DNA of 42,500 bases, taken from NCBI GenBank assembly GCA_011800805.1, contig MPNW01000455.1:15843-58342 (forward strand). Reading direction: 5' to 3'. Every line of letters begins with the position of its first letter. The first letter of the stretch is position 1. Below, piece after piece: positions 30,654-42,500 of this stretch. The DNA is from Hirudo medicinalis. Lineage: Eukaryota > Annelida > Clitellata > Hirudinida > Hirudinidae. The position numbers and the translations under genes were made by a program. A model generated the notes under the pieces. That model saw only the letters and a program-made list of their open reading frames with translations, ran no database searches and was not told the DNA's origin.

Positions 30654-33600
30654 TCACTTGTTTGATCTACTGAATTTCCAAATTCCAAACAACTTTCTTC
30701 TGGTTTTCTTCTCCTTCTCATCTTTGAGCTTGAGACTGTGTCTTCCGATGACGTTTTTGCTCTTGTCTTCCTTATTTCTGCTTTTGTTCTCCGCATTGTT
30801 GTCCGTGATCAGGCTGTCGAGACTAGATTTGCTAAGATCTTTGTTCAGTTTGAACAATTCCTGAGCACTTTTAGACCTTCTGTTGGTCAATTCAATCTTG
30901 TCCAATACCGGAGAGGCCGACTCGCTGTCTGATGTGTCTGAGGCTAAACTGGCGTTACTAGAACAGACTAAACGTATGTCGGCCTTGACACAGTTCTGTC
31001 TCCTTGGTAAGCTGTTCGGGTTGTGAGATCCGATCGTACTGACGCTTTCGAGAAAGCGCTTGCCTTTGCGACCCTCAGTTAGAGAATGAGTGCTGAGAAA
31101 TTCATTCTGCTGTGCAAAAATTAAACTGATGGACTGTTTGGTACCTGAAGAGTGGAATTCGACGCCGAAGCCTTAGAAGTGGGTGGTTTCAAAAATGTAA
31201 ACAAACGCGGCAGCTCGGCATGCTCCGATAATTGTCTGGCGATGTTCGGGCGTTTCGAAGGCATTTCTGAATCTTTTTGATAGGTAGAGACTTCTTGAAA
31301 ACTCGTATCGAATTGACTGATGACATTTCTGGTACACGGGTCTTGATCGAGAATATAATTTCTTCTGTCAGTTTCGCTTTTGGCCAAATAGACTGGATTA
31401 GATTTGTTCACTTTGTTGCTTTCACTGCCAGGCACAATTAGTTTCATCGTGATTATGTGACCGTCTTCCCGTCCGCAAAACATCACGTAACCGTAGTCCA
31501 TTGTCTCCAAAGAGACTAGTTTTTCGTGGACATTGGCTTGTGCGATCAGAGTGCCGTCAGCGATGCTACCAATTTTGACAGAACAGCTGCCTTCATCGCT
31601 CCAAAGACAGTAGAGTCCATCATAAGTTAATTTTACCAATTTTTTGTACGTATTTTCTTCATTTGAGTTGGTGGGATGGTTCTTAAAGCTGATAGCGACG
31701 GTTCCTGTATTCAGGGCATAAACCTGCAAGAGATCGTCAATGGCCAACATTCCGTTTTTCGAAATGTCAGAAAATCCGTTACGACTGACACCGCTCATGA
31801 GTGATTTAGTTCTGCCGGCACCGTGGAAGTCCCAGACTGAAACTTCGGAATGCGTTTCCTTGAAGCAAGTGACAAGTATTGAATGGTGCTTGATTGGAAT
31901 GCTGGAAATACGGTCAGGATAGATTTGCTCTTGACACTTGGCAGGAGCGAAATTCTTCAAGCTGTAGATTATTATATTGGCGCCTGCATCTATGTAAAGC
32001 AGATATTGCCCGTCCAGTGTAAATAAGGGACTTTTTGCCTCGCGGAAACTGACGATTTTTTTGTTTTTCTTGACATTCCACAAGATCACTTCATTGTCTT
32101 GATCGAGAGTGGCGCAGGAAACCATGTAAGTCCAGTCTGGACTCAATTCAAACTGCTTGCATTGCCAGTCCACATCATGGCCCGCTGCGCACATGACTTT
32201 GTCTTCTTGGACGTCTGCTACGACAACGTACCATTGGCTGAGCGAGCTCAGCAACAGGGCCAGATAGTTGCCTCTTGGAGAACATTTCATTTCTAGGAGT
32301 CTGCCATAGCGGTTGAATGGGAGGAAGGTTTGCCAGTTTCCAGTTGAAACATTCCAGACGTCGATGGCAAAACGGTCGAAATATTTATAGCCTTTGGAGC
32401 TGGAGCCAAGTCCGAAGTATGACTTGACGTAGACGAATCTGGATTCAGGTGCACATGCTATGCAATCGATTGGATTTTTGTAGACCTTGAGAGTGGAAAA
32501 CTCTTTCTCTTCAGTTTTGTCCAAATCCCAAACTCTGACGGCTGTGTTTATTGTAGACCCAGTGGCTACAATGTTCCTGCTTTTGGAGACAGCCCATGGA
32601 AATGGAAAGTCAACCGTTGAATGAATGATTATCATCTGCAAATGCTCTCCGCTGATGGAGTTCCAAATGTGGAGATTGTTTTCACTGCTGGCGAGGACGA
32701 GTTTTCCATCATAATTGAAAGATGACTTTGTGAACGTAGCCTGGAAGTCTCCTGTACTTGCAATCTTCCCCATCGCCATTTTGTCACCGGTTTCAGAATC
32801 GTAGGTGACCAATCTGGATTTACAGACGTCGATAAGCACTTTGTTTTGATTGTTGAGACACAGCTTGATGTCGGAAATTTCCTGAATGTAGCCATATTCT
32901 TTCGGAATGGTTCGAGGCACGAATTTCATATCCAGACAATTAATTGTCATGACTTTTGCGCCAAAATTGGAACTGTTTTTATTGATATCATAAGCAACCA
33001 CAAGGCAACTGACGGCGTACCCGCAATAACACAAAGCACTGTCATTTGTGCAGCGCAAAACCGTAACATCGTTGAAACTGTCCTTCTCGAAAACGTGAAT
33101 GACGTCTCCTGTAGCAAGGTCGAACATTTTGATGTCTGCTATAAGGTCAAATAGGATGCTCTTATTGTTTGGAGTAATGGTGCACGTGACGTAACTTTTT
33201 GACTCGACGAAGTCATGAACTCGTTTTATCTCCTCTCCACTGATTAGATCGAAGATGCTCTTTTGTCGACAGAAGAGACTTCCGGCAATGAATGCTCTTC
33301 TCTGGGTTGGCTCCCGGGCACCGCATCTGTGCAGCAGTTGGCCTGTTTTCGTGTCGAAAACTGCCGCTGGGCTTTCATTGGAATCCGAGTCAACGACGAG
33401 GTACTTTTCGTCGCTAGATTGAAACAGTCGTGCTAATCTGCCCGGATTCAAGGCCGAAACGTCGATGGTACGGCTTCTTTCGCCACTGACGAGATCCCAA
33501 AAAGCCAGATATCCATCCTTAGACACGGAGATGAGTTCATTCGTATCCTCATGTATGATCAAGTCACTCACGACTTGATTGTGTCCTTCGAGCACAAAAA

Positions 33601-36600
33601 GAACCATTGAACTCGGGGATTCGAAGCACTGCTGAAGAGGAACGAGAGAGGAATGTTTGAGAGAGAGCTGGTCACATTGTTGAAGGAGGCGCCTGATGCT
33701 GCTGTGTTTTTCGTGGTCGCTATAGCAATGCAGAAGCCTGCCCATCAGATCGAACGCTAAAGAACTAGGATTTCTGTTGACTTGAGATCCACTCATTCGC
33801 AGGGCACTGCTGAGTAGGGCTAAATCCCCTGTGTCCTTCCAAGACTGAAATGTCAAGGTGAAGTCCGACAGAACGTCATGCAGAGAAAGAGCACTGATCT
33901 TCGTGTACAGCCATTCGTAGTTGAACAGGACTTGATCTTTCAGATCCACATACATTTTGCTCTCCAAGAGATGGAATGGAAGTTCGCACAGCTTTCTCAA
34001 ATTATAGTTTGGTTTTTCGGCAAGAGCTATATCGCTTCCAATTAGTAACTTATCCGATTGACCATACACCAGCGGTTGAAGAGGCACTTTTCTATCCTCG
34101 GCTCCTTCTCGGTTTTTGCCTTTCATCCAAGGTAGCTGTTTGTCGTTGCAGACGTAAGCCTTCAATTTGCCACCTCCCCATGTGCCGAGAAAGTAGTGGG
34201 CGAGAATCTGGTGGATGTAGTTTCGATGTGGCTCATATGAGAGATATCTCTTTCTGGCAACGTCGATGAATTGAGCGTGGTACCAATAGTAAACCATGGA
34301 GCCGTTGGTCTCCCGCTGGATGATATAACTCGACAGTTCCGAGTGAAGCCTAGGCACGAGCAATGGAGGAATGCGCCTCAGCGGAGGTAACCAATGCTGG
34401 AAGACATCGTTCAAGACATGGTCGTCGAGAGAAAGAATGTCTTCCAGTTCAACATCACTCAGACCTTCCTTTGAGGCGGTAAGGTAGGACAAAGTGTACG
34501 ACACGAATAATTGCCCGTGCGACAGCTCGATCCTATCTAGTAGGGAGCAAATGATTTTCTCAATAGAAGGCTCCAGGAATGTCTGGTCCTCAGAATAATA
34601 TGATCGCCATCTTTTTACTTCCTCGAAGACAAGTCTCGTGTAGAGAGGCAAGCTGCATTTTGAAAGTGCTTTTTGAACTATGGCAAATTGCTCAGCTGTC
34701 AGATCCATCTGAGAAGATCTCAACCATTCCTTGATCAAATTGAAACTTAACTGTGGACTCAATGGGTGAAGCTCTATGAAGTTCTGCTTGTCAATATCAG
34801 TGGACTGGCTCTTTAAAGTTGCCAGGATGCCAAATTTGTTTGGCACGGTCGAGACTACGAGTTTAACGTGTTCGGGTAGATGACAGGGCAGCCAAGCCAG
34901 ACTATGAGCTCTATGAGCTGGACCAAGTTGGTCTAAGCCATCTAAGATGAGAACCAAGGGCTTTTCTCGACTTGATTTCTGTAATAAATAAGTGAAAGTT
35001 TTTGAATTTGGATAGTATGTTTTGAAAAATGTCAGCGTAATTGTGATGTCAGACCTTCAAAACCTCGTGAAAGTAAAAAACTAGGCCAGTGTAATCGGTG
35101 GGAATGTCTTTGGTTTCGAGATCGTATGCCATAGCTATCTGCCAGCATATACTTCCGAGCACCAGTCGAATACTGCAACTGTAACAAGTGGTCCCTGTAC
35201 GACAACATTAGAAATAAAGTAATGTTTGTTAAATCAAAGTAGGGCTGCGGAAATAATCGATTAGTTAATCGATTAATCGTTAAAATTTTTAATCGATTAC
35301 AATTTCTTTAATTATTTAATATAAAGCAATATTCATGAACGATATGCTCAACAAATCGTGCCAAATTACCCAGGAATCTGAACACCACTATGGGCATTGG
35401 TTCTTGACACTGACTGAACCAATTTCTGACTTCAAAAGCAACCTGGTTCGGTAACCAATGGATTCAATGGATTTAAATTATCGCAAGAATTATTATTATA
35501 TTATTAATCCCGCTAAAAAATTTATATAATTATAGTTTCGTGACGCAGTGTTTAACCGACTTTTATTGTTAAGAATTAAACGCAGCAATTAAAAATAATT
35601 ATCGTGTCCAATCCTAAAAGTCAGTTTCTGCTGACCTTAGCGCTGACAGAGGTCTTTCCACAGCCGGATTCTCCGTAGATGACTAGAGGCCTGTTGGAAA
35701 CTGGCAACATGACGGACATCTTTGCAGAACTTTGGAAGGAGGCTGTAATGAACTCTCGTATGTGTTTCAGCGTCCCCTCTCGTCCCCTCAGACTTTCGCT
35801 CCTGGTCCTGCACATGTGGAACTGTTGGAGTATCTCGACCATCCTCGGAGTGGAGTTAATCTTGGCGATCTTTTGAGCCGATTTGTTGATCAGCCACTGC
35901 ATTTTCTCTCTGAACGAATGGCAGAATGTTCTCAAGTAGGCCTCGATGTCGACCGGATCTCGGTTTTCTACGTCAGTCCATTCTACCTGAAATTATAGCG
36001 ATTTAGCTTTGTAAGTCATTGTGAAAGACGAATAATTACAAAAGCAGTCTATTATCTCCAAGGTTCAAGGCCATTGAAAGTAAGTTTTTAGAGTCAAGTT
36101 AATTTAACCTTGAAATACTCCAAGTTTCTTTCGTCCGGCAAAGAATTTAGAATTTTAGTATTCTGAAGGTCATTCAGAAGAACTTGGGCGCTTTTGTCGA
36201 TGTTTCCTGACGAGGGACTCACATAGTCGAGGTAGGGGCGAGCCCTGGGGCAATGGGAATTACTTGCCAGGTTCTCGATTGTCCTCATGAAACATAGACA
36301 GTTGTCAGAGGGGTTAACGGCTTCAAAAAGGCCTCGTTCGATCTCGTACTCGGTAACTGCAAGATTCATCGAGGTTTTGGCGTGTTTAATATTGAGTATT
36401 GCATCTTCATTTGTGTATTTGTCTTGCTTAGATTAAAATTTCCATTCACATGAATAAATGGTCATTATTTTTGTTAAAAATATTTCATAAAATAGTTGCA
36501 GATGCTTTCGACTAAAACTGTGAATAACATTTTTGGACATTTCATCATTCAGCTTTATTTATAACAACACTAAAAACTTATAACGCTTAACCCTAAATTT

Positions 36601-37223
36601 AAAATACTTTATTTGTGCTAATTAATTTGTAAAATATTATTTCGGTCCCTAACCAGAGACGAAATACTTGTCAGCACAGGACGAGGCAAGTTTCTTGTGC
36701 TCGACGCACAATGTCACCCCTTTCCTTAGAATCTCCTGAAGTTTCAGACGATAAGTTTCCCACTGCTCTTCTGACCTCTTCTTTACTTCTAGATCTTCCT
36801 TTAAAGGTCGTAATTTTAAAGCAATCAATTATTAGTTTTGTGTTAATTATGTCGGTGGTTATTATTAATTGGGTTTTAGTACCTCGTTTCCATAATCTGG
36901 GAGTATGGTACTGATAGGCTGAAGGACGTATTCATGGTTGACTGTATTGGTGTCTTTCTTAAACCACTCGTTTAAGATGGCCACGTCGGAAGTAGATGTT
37001 AATGATGATGACGATGACGTGAGCGTTGATGACGACGGCGATGACGACAACAGCTGCAGCGATGACGACGATGACGAGGGATGGATGGACGAATTGGAAA
37101 AGGCTAGCAGTTCGTCTCTGATTGCTTCAAACTCCTTGGCTTGTATGGTCGGGGGGAAGGGCCTGTAGCCGTACTTTTGACCCAATAGAATCTGAAATAA
37201 ATTACAAACAATATGTACAAGCA

Positions 37224-37272
<49 letters not shown>

Positions 37273-40200
37273 TATCGGACATTTAATAAAGTTGTCACGA
37301 TATATAATAATTTAACTTTTTAATAAATAATTAGCTAATGCATTTAAAATCATAGTTAAGTGTTATTTATTGAAAAATTCATTACACGTCAAGATATAAT
37401 TTAACTCACCACGAAACTCGGACCAATGGAGATGTTCCTACAATTTTCAATCTCCCTAAGGCAGAAGTCGATGATGGTGTGGTTGTCGTGGGCTTCCTCC
37501 CTTATGCCCCAACGAAGGTCCACCATCTGTGATCAATAAAAAGTTTGCAGTTCCATTTATAGAGCGCCATATGCATAGTGTTAAATTTAAATGCTGCCTA
37601 GCCCAAAGAGTGTTTGTGCCAGTGACAGCTGAGCTGAGAAAGTGGCTGGGGAAGTGAACTCACAGGCAACGACTTTTATCAGTTTATTTATTTATTTATT
37701 TATTAAACATCAAACTGAAGGGTCCTTGAGAGCACTAACACAAGTCTGTACAATTTATATACAAAAAGAACAACACAAAGTCCGAATGGCAGGATAATTA
37801 GGTATATATTAAGAAACTATTAAAGACAAAATCGCGTATTAGCGCATTAAAACGAGAAATTGTATTTATCAGTTCTACAGAGATTTCCGGGGTCATGAGC
37901 TAGGGTTTAGGGATAGTGGTAGGTGCAGGGTAGGGTTAGGGATGGAGTTAGGTACCAAAAGTCGCTACCTGTAAGTTGGCTTTTGTCCTTCACTTGGCCT
38001 ACAATCGGTTGCGAACACCTCACAGTACGATTGTTGCTTTGCATCAGACAATTTCAGATAATTTTAAATTTGTGGGCCTATATGACCGAAACTTTATAAC
38101 CTATGCGATGCCTTTGGGAGGAGCGCTACATAATTGTTCGACATTTACGATGAAGGCTCCATATCTTTATCTAAGTATATGTAAAGTATCTTTATCTCTG
38201 GAACTATAAGTTAGAATTGCGGCTCTGATTGTGATAAAGATAAATATATTATTATATTTTAAAGCGAATAAGATTCAACAACAAATTAATGAATACAAAT
38301 GAATAAAATAACAAACAAAAAAAATAATTTCACGAAAATTCATTCCGTTTTGGATAGCAATGAGATTTCGAATGTTTCAAAATTTTCTAGAACGTAACTG
38401 ACTGGGGGCCTTATGAACATTTAATTATTCCTTAATTACGGACTTAATATCATAATATAAATAACTTAATGCCATAATCTTATCAGCCAGTTGATAACTT
38501 CATAATCCACATTTGAATCTGTGCGCTCGCTTACCGACACGAACGAGAGAGAATAATAGTAATATAAATGAGGGATAACATTACGAAAAATCCGATTGTA
38601 ATGATTGTAAACAACAACAAGTTAGATAAGTTATTACGCAAGTTAAACGTATAAGCCGTAATTAGGATTTAATAACTCGGTAATGCATAATGTGTGTTAG
38701 TGTAATAAGTATTTTTATAATTGGTTAAGTTTTAAAATTAGAAATATTATCTGTAAATATGAAATTATGGCCATTTAATCGCGAAATATAATGATGATGA
38801 TGATAACAACAACAACAACAACAACACTAATAATACTGATAACAATATTAATAATAATAACAACAACAATAAAAATAATAACAAAATATCATTAGTCTGA
38901 CCTGAAATTCCAGCCTGTACGATTCCTTGCAGAAGTTCTTCAACTCTGGATAAACGGTCTCCATTAGTGCGTTCCTCTCGTAGACCATGTCTGCAATAAA
39001 TTAGGATTAAGTTTTACATTTTTGCAATCAATTCATTTATTTATTTATTCAGTTATTTGTTCAATTAAGTTCGGACAAATTTATCTCTGCGAGAAAATTT
39101 ATTTCTGTATTTTGTTTGATTTAGTTTCGCTCATTTTTATGTTTGAAATGCGTGTTATCTCTACACTCGGATTTAAACTGTAATTTTGTGGTGATCAAGG
39201 AATGGAGTCGACCACGTCGTTAATTATGTTAGCGAATTTTTAAAGAATTTTTATTATGATTTTAGTAATTGGTTTATTTAAATTAATTCATGTAATTATT
39301 AACGACTAAGACGATAATATTAATAATAAAAGTATAATATCTGATAATATTTCGTCGACATCATCATCATCATCATCATCATCATCATAATCTTTGAAAA
39401 AGAATTTCTTCGAAAGACTTGAGACTCCTTCAATGACAGATAACCATTGTGTTGTACACAATGTTTACAATAACAAATCATTGGCCTCTGTAAACCAGCT
39501 CACATAAGGACGTCAAGGTTTCAATCCTCACTTTTTTCAACACCCATGAATGCAGCACATTCTTTCTTGAAATCTGCCATCAAGCTCTTCCCCATTTCGT
39601 GGTGCGATCCAGGGTTTTATTTTTCAACCCCCTCACCAAATCCAATGAAAAATCAACCCCAATCTTGCCCCCTTCAATATTCTTTATCTGATTTTTCAAG
39701 AATCTTATAAGTTGTTAGCATTTAGCGGTGTTCTTGAAACAATTTCTTTGCTTTGACGTTTGTTGACAACATTTGGCAGTGCTTCGATCTGTCAAGTTTA
39801 AAATGAGGATCAGTCTGATGGCGGAAGAGTCACCATCCTTAAGGCTGACCCCTGGCTCAAGGAAGCTTGAGTTATTTTAGTTAGTGCCTTTTTTGTTGTT
39901 GTAATGTAATGCTGTTGTAATATTGTTGTAATGTGTTGTTGTAATGTGTTGTTGTAATGTATTGTTGTAATGTGTTGTTGTAATGTATTGCTGTAATGTG
40001 TTGCTGTAATGTGATCTTCTACTGCATTTGATATATTAAAATTTCTCTAATTAAAAAATAATTTATTGCCAACAACGACATCAATTAATGTTGTAATAGC
40101 AATAATTCTAATAATAATTACAATGAATATACGAATATTGATTGTAATGACATTGTGATTATGACTACGACTACGACGATGATGATGACGACGACGACGA

Positions 40201-40391
40201 CGATGATGATGATGATGATGTTGATGATGATGATTTACTCCTCATTTTTCGTTTTTTTGCAATTTATTAATACTAGTGCAACTATTATTATTATTNGTTT
40301 ACGACGACGTAGGTCTCTGGGGATTAGCTTGATTGGCCGAGGACGAAGCTTAATTGAAGTCAAGCGTTTATAAAACTCTGGAGTTGAGTGG

Positions 40392-40461
<70 letters not shown>

Positions 40462-41042
40462 GGTTTTGCTCATTTTATTTGATTAATAAAACATCAAGCA
40501 TCTTGAATAATCACCGCCCAACTTCAAAGGTGTTGCACCACATCCTCATCATCATCATCATCGTCATCGTCGTCGTCATCATCATCATCGTCGTCGTCAT
40601 CATCATCATCATCATCATCATCATCACAATTAGCAGTAGCATCATTATCATCATCATCATCATCGTCGTCATCAATAGCACAGCAACTTAATCTAAAATG
40701 GAAAATAACAAACATTACGTAATTATAAATAATAACAAATAATTATCCAAAACATGTGATCCGTAGTACATTTTTGTGCTAAAAATAAATTATTCACCTT
40801 CACTCTCAAGCGCGATCTTATTATTCAAACCAACCTGAAAAAGTGGAGCTGATAAAAACCCTGACTGTCTTTGAGGACAGCCTGGGCACCTCGGCCATCT
40901 CCCCACAGATCAGGGACTTGATCAACTCGCTGGTGTCGCTGTCGGTGTTGCTGTTGGCATTGCACGAGGACAAGGATCTGTTGACTCTTGCATCCTGCCT
41001 CTTCGGTAGCACCAGCATTGACTTTGGTCTCAAGTAACTCAT
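30654..41042 (-). CDS. NACHT and WD-repeat domain protein (NWD1/NWD2 type), eleven exons
   Basis: STAND-class NTPase. Exons in minus order: 41042-40835, 38990-38902, 37526-37410, 37191-36883, 36798-36654, 36356-36109, 35986-35636, 35442-35370, 35194-35055, 34978-31145, 31109-30654; phases agree, 1989 residues. N-terminal DUF4062/TIR-like part: VRVFISSTFSDM (about 60-70), then MVDLRWGIR, CLREIENC and LLGQKYGYRP. A Ser-rich insert (about 173-212) precedes LQPISTILPDY. NACHT domain: Walker A GESGCGKTS (about 478), VVFRFLGT, SICWQIA, Walker B LVLILDGLDQL (about 568). A winged-helix/superhelical region follows, then WD-type beta-propeller repeats from about residue 1010 (VLEGHNQVVSDL...GYLAFWD). 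The last exon is Lys/Ser-rich. Vertebrate NWD2 is neuronal and NWD1 is tied to purinosome or receptor chaperoning; the role here is unknown. Confidence 0.92.
35238..35302. mobile_element. Short hAT-type MITE remnant in NWD intron
   Basis: TAGGGCTGCGG followed by nested palindromic ATCGATTA/TAATCGAT motifs, as in the ends of many animal hAT non-autonomous elements. No second terminus or target duplication was located. Confidence 0.35.
37222..37272. repeat. (AAT)n microsatellite in NWD intron
   Basis: About 15 uninterrupted AAT triplets. Confidence 0.92.
37555..37790 (-). mobile_element. SINE fragment and retroelement-like tail in NWD intron
   Basis: CCATTTATAGAGCGCCATATG near 37553 matches the reverse complement of the GGCGCTATATAAATGG block of the local SINE family. 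At 37684-37706 there is a (TTTA)n run, which on the minus strand is an (AAAT)n tail following a unique segment, as at the 3' end of a non-LTR element. Boundaries are not defined. Confidence 0.35.
37900..37965. repeat. Degenerate TTAGGG-like tract
   Basis: Irregular copies of TAGGG, TTTAGGG, GTAGGG and GTTAGGG within about 60 bases. Confidence 0.4.
38788..38888. repeat. ATG/AAC/AAT compound microsatellite in NWD intron
   Basis: GATGAT, then AACAAC, then AATAAT triplets, ending just before the donor of the exon at 38902-38990. Confidence 0.88.
39358..39390. repeat. (ATC)n microsatellite
   Basis: About ten ATC triplets. Confidence 0.92.
39885..40015. repeat. GTTGTAATGT minisatellite
   Basis: About eight imperfect copies of a 10-16-base unit built from TTGTTGTAATGTG, in the first NWD intron. 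Confidence 0.85.
40150..40235. repeat. ACG/ATG triplet repeat
   Basis: Alternating GACTAC, GACGAC and GATGAT runs; an undetermined base (N) lies at 40296 just downstream in an ATT run. Confidence 0.88.
40393..40680. repeat. Two long (ATC)n arrays in the first NWD intron
   Basis: A pure ATC array at about 40393-40461 and a compound ATC/GTC array at about 40543-40672, separated by 80 bases of unique sequence. Open frames through them are shadows. Confidence 0.93.
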
Positions 41043-42002
41043 CTTCTGAGAAGACTGGTTCTGCTGTCTAGAGGAAGACCTTGTGCCAGAATTCTGCTAG
41101 GCTTGCCGTAGTGAAGGGTCGAGATATGGATAGTTTTTGCAAAAACGGCCGAAAATATTTATAAAAAAAAACAAAAACAAAAACAAAACAAAAAAGTCTT
41201 GTTTGCGACGATTCACACAGAAAAATATTTACCTAACCGAGCAGGCGAAAGGTCAAAGTTCAAAGCTCAAAGTTGGACAACGAATCAAGAACAGAAGACA
41301 GTTTCGCGTCGCGCACCTGACGTCCGTGTTGAAATCCTGATGAGTTTGCAAGATAACCGGACGCATCCCAAACGCGATGGCGACAGATTCGGGCGCTAGC
41401 ATGCGAAGACGACGTCTCCAGCTACTTCCAGAACATCATCAAGAATCGCTTTCCAAGTGAAATTCAAATTATAAACCCAACAACAATAAATAGTCAATCA
41501 AGTCCTCCAAAATTCTTTACAAACAACGAACGAATGCCAAGCTACAACAAGTTTAGCAGAACGCCGCAAAAATGCATTGAACGGTAGAAATCTCTTACAT
41601 CCGTTTGGCCAAGTCTTAGCGAGAAACCAGAGGCTAATTATGGTCCTTGCAAGCCTGAAAGTCGAACAGCAACACAACAGTTATACCCTTTCTCTTCTAA
41701 CTGCCTCTCTCTCTTCATCGTCTTAGTCCTCTTCCTCTTCTTCTTCTTCTTCTACTTCTACTTTCGTCAACCAAGTGATCGGGAACTTGAGAAGGTGTAA
41801 GACTTTCTTTGAGAGCCCAACAGGGACATAATATCGTTGGAGGATTTTTGTCAGAGGATTTTGACTCTAGATGGAGAGATGAGAACAGGAAGTAAGGGTT
41901 AATTGGGGAGAGATGTGCGCAGGAACTGAGAGTTCGCTAAGGAGATGATAAAGAAAAGAAAGACTGTACCGATGAATAGGATTTTGAGCGTTTTCCAAGA
42001 TG
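41043..42002. other. 5' flank of the NWD gene, no gene seen
   Basis: Contains an A-rich (AAAAAC)n-like tract at 41160-41192, a CTT-rich tract at about 41735-41762, and otherwise unique sequence. The NWD 5' UTR and promoter presumably lie here but cannot be placed. Confidence 0.4.
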
Positions 42003-42150
42003 TGTGTGTGTGTATGTGTGTCTGGGTGTCGCTACAGCGTTAGCAGCGTTGCACCGTCACAAGCGCCCTCGGGAAGCAGCGCTATATAAATGGCCAGCAG
42101 CAAGCGCCCTGAAGATATGCTTGTGGCGCTGTGTAAATGTAACGCAATTA
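42003..42150 (+). mobile_element. Partial tRNA-derived SINE (3' part)
   Basis: GTGTCGCTACAGCG, then GTTGCACCGTCACAAGCG and GCGCTATATAAATGG, and a second GGCGCTGTGTAAATG. Matches the region downstream of the B-box in the other copies; the A/B-box part is replaced by a (GT)n run. Confidence 0.55.
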
Positions 42151-42214
42151 CTATTGTATAATGATAATGATAATGATGATGGTAATAATAATAATAATAA
42201 TAGTAATAATAAAT

Positions 42215-42370
42215 GAATTTATATAGCGCCATAAGCAACAGGGGCGCTTAGACCATTTATATAGCGACGCCACCCAGAAACGCTTTATGGTGGTGCAAGC
42301 TGAGTTTCGAACACGACACGTAACGACTGTTTTTATCGTTCGCAAGAAAGCAACCATCTGAGTCAATTCG
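42215..42370 (-). mobile_element. tRNA-derived SINE, minus-strand copy
   Basis: On the minus strand: A-box-like GACTCAGATGGTTGC (42352-42366) and B-box GTTCGAAACTC (42302-42312), then CAGCTTGCACCACC and TCGCTATATAAATGG. Spacing and order match the copy at 13.8 kb. With the plus-strand fragment before it, this makes an inverted pair around a (AAT)n run at 42160-42212. Confidence 0.72.
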
Positions 42371-42500
42371 TAATCCATCAGTTTTATAATTTCACTTTAA
42401 GATATTTCTCCTGAATAAATAAATATTGATAAGTTAACTTAATTACAATTAATATATTGTAATAACTAAAATATAATAATAACATAATCACATTTTCTAG

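Noticed and set aside
37976..38209. 77-residue plus-strand frame in an NWD intron
   Set aside because: No family resemblance seen, and it is flanked by low-complexity sequence. Could be a decayed mobile-element fragment but nothing supports coding.
40479..40715. Open frames of poly-Ile/Val or poly-Asp
   Set aside because: Translations of ATC/GTC microsatellite arrays inside an NWD intron.

Overview
This is a nuclear genome window from an animal. Genes are split by introns with GT-AG junctions, and there are AATAAA signals, tRNA-derived SINEs, and introns full of ATT/ATC microsatellites. The gene set (ACE, heparan sulfate 3-O-sulfotransferase, RD3, CAMSAP, RagC/D, RPL19, an NWD-type NACHT-WD40 protein) is metazoan. 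An allatotropin-like neuropeptide ending in AHGF-amide points to a lophotrochozoan, most likely an annelid. The repeat style is reminiscent of leech genomes, but that is a guess.

Layout. 124-3104 (+): 3' half of an angiotensin-converting-enzyme-like peptidase. 4203-4461 (-): probable last exon of an unrecognised gene. 4997-6699 (+): HS3ST. 7232-8097 (+): RD3. 8098-12069: no gene seen; probably UTRs and repeats. 12070-17653 (-): CAMSAP/Patronin, seven exons, with no CH domain found. 18295-21983 (+): RagC/D, head to head with CAMSAP. 22654-24295 (-): RPL19, whose third intron carries a U17/SNORA73 snoRNA and two tandem H/ACA-like elements. 25605-26858 (+): allatotropin-like precursor. About 26950-27653 (-): an apparent non-coding U17 host gene with a 5'-TOP start, tiny exons and two tandem intronic U17 copies. 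28370-30507 (+): unrecognised repeat-bearing protein. 30654-41042 (-): NWD-type NTPase of about 1989 residues. 41043-42500: repeats and SINEs.

The most notable material is not in the long reading frames. It is the U17 snoRNA set (three copies in two host contexts, with compensatory stem changes) and the short two- or three-exon neuropeptide gene. All exon joins were read by eye from splice signals, phase and family similarity. No alignment or search was run, and statements about families come from memory.
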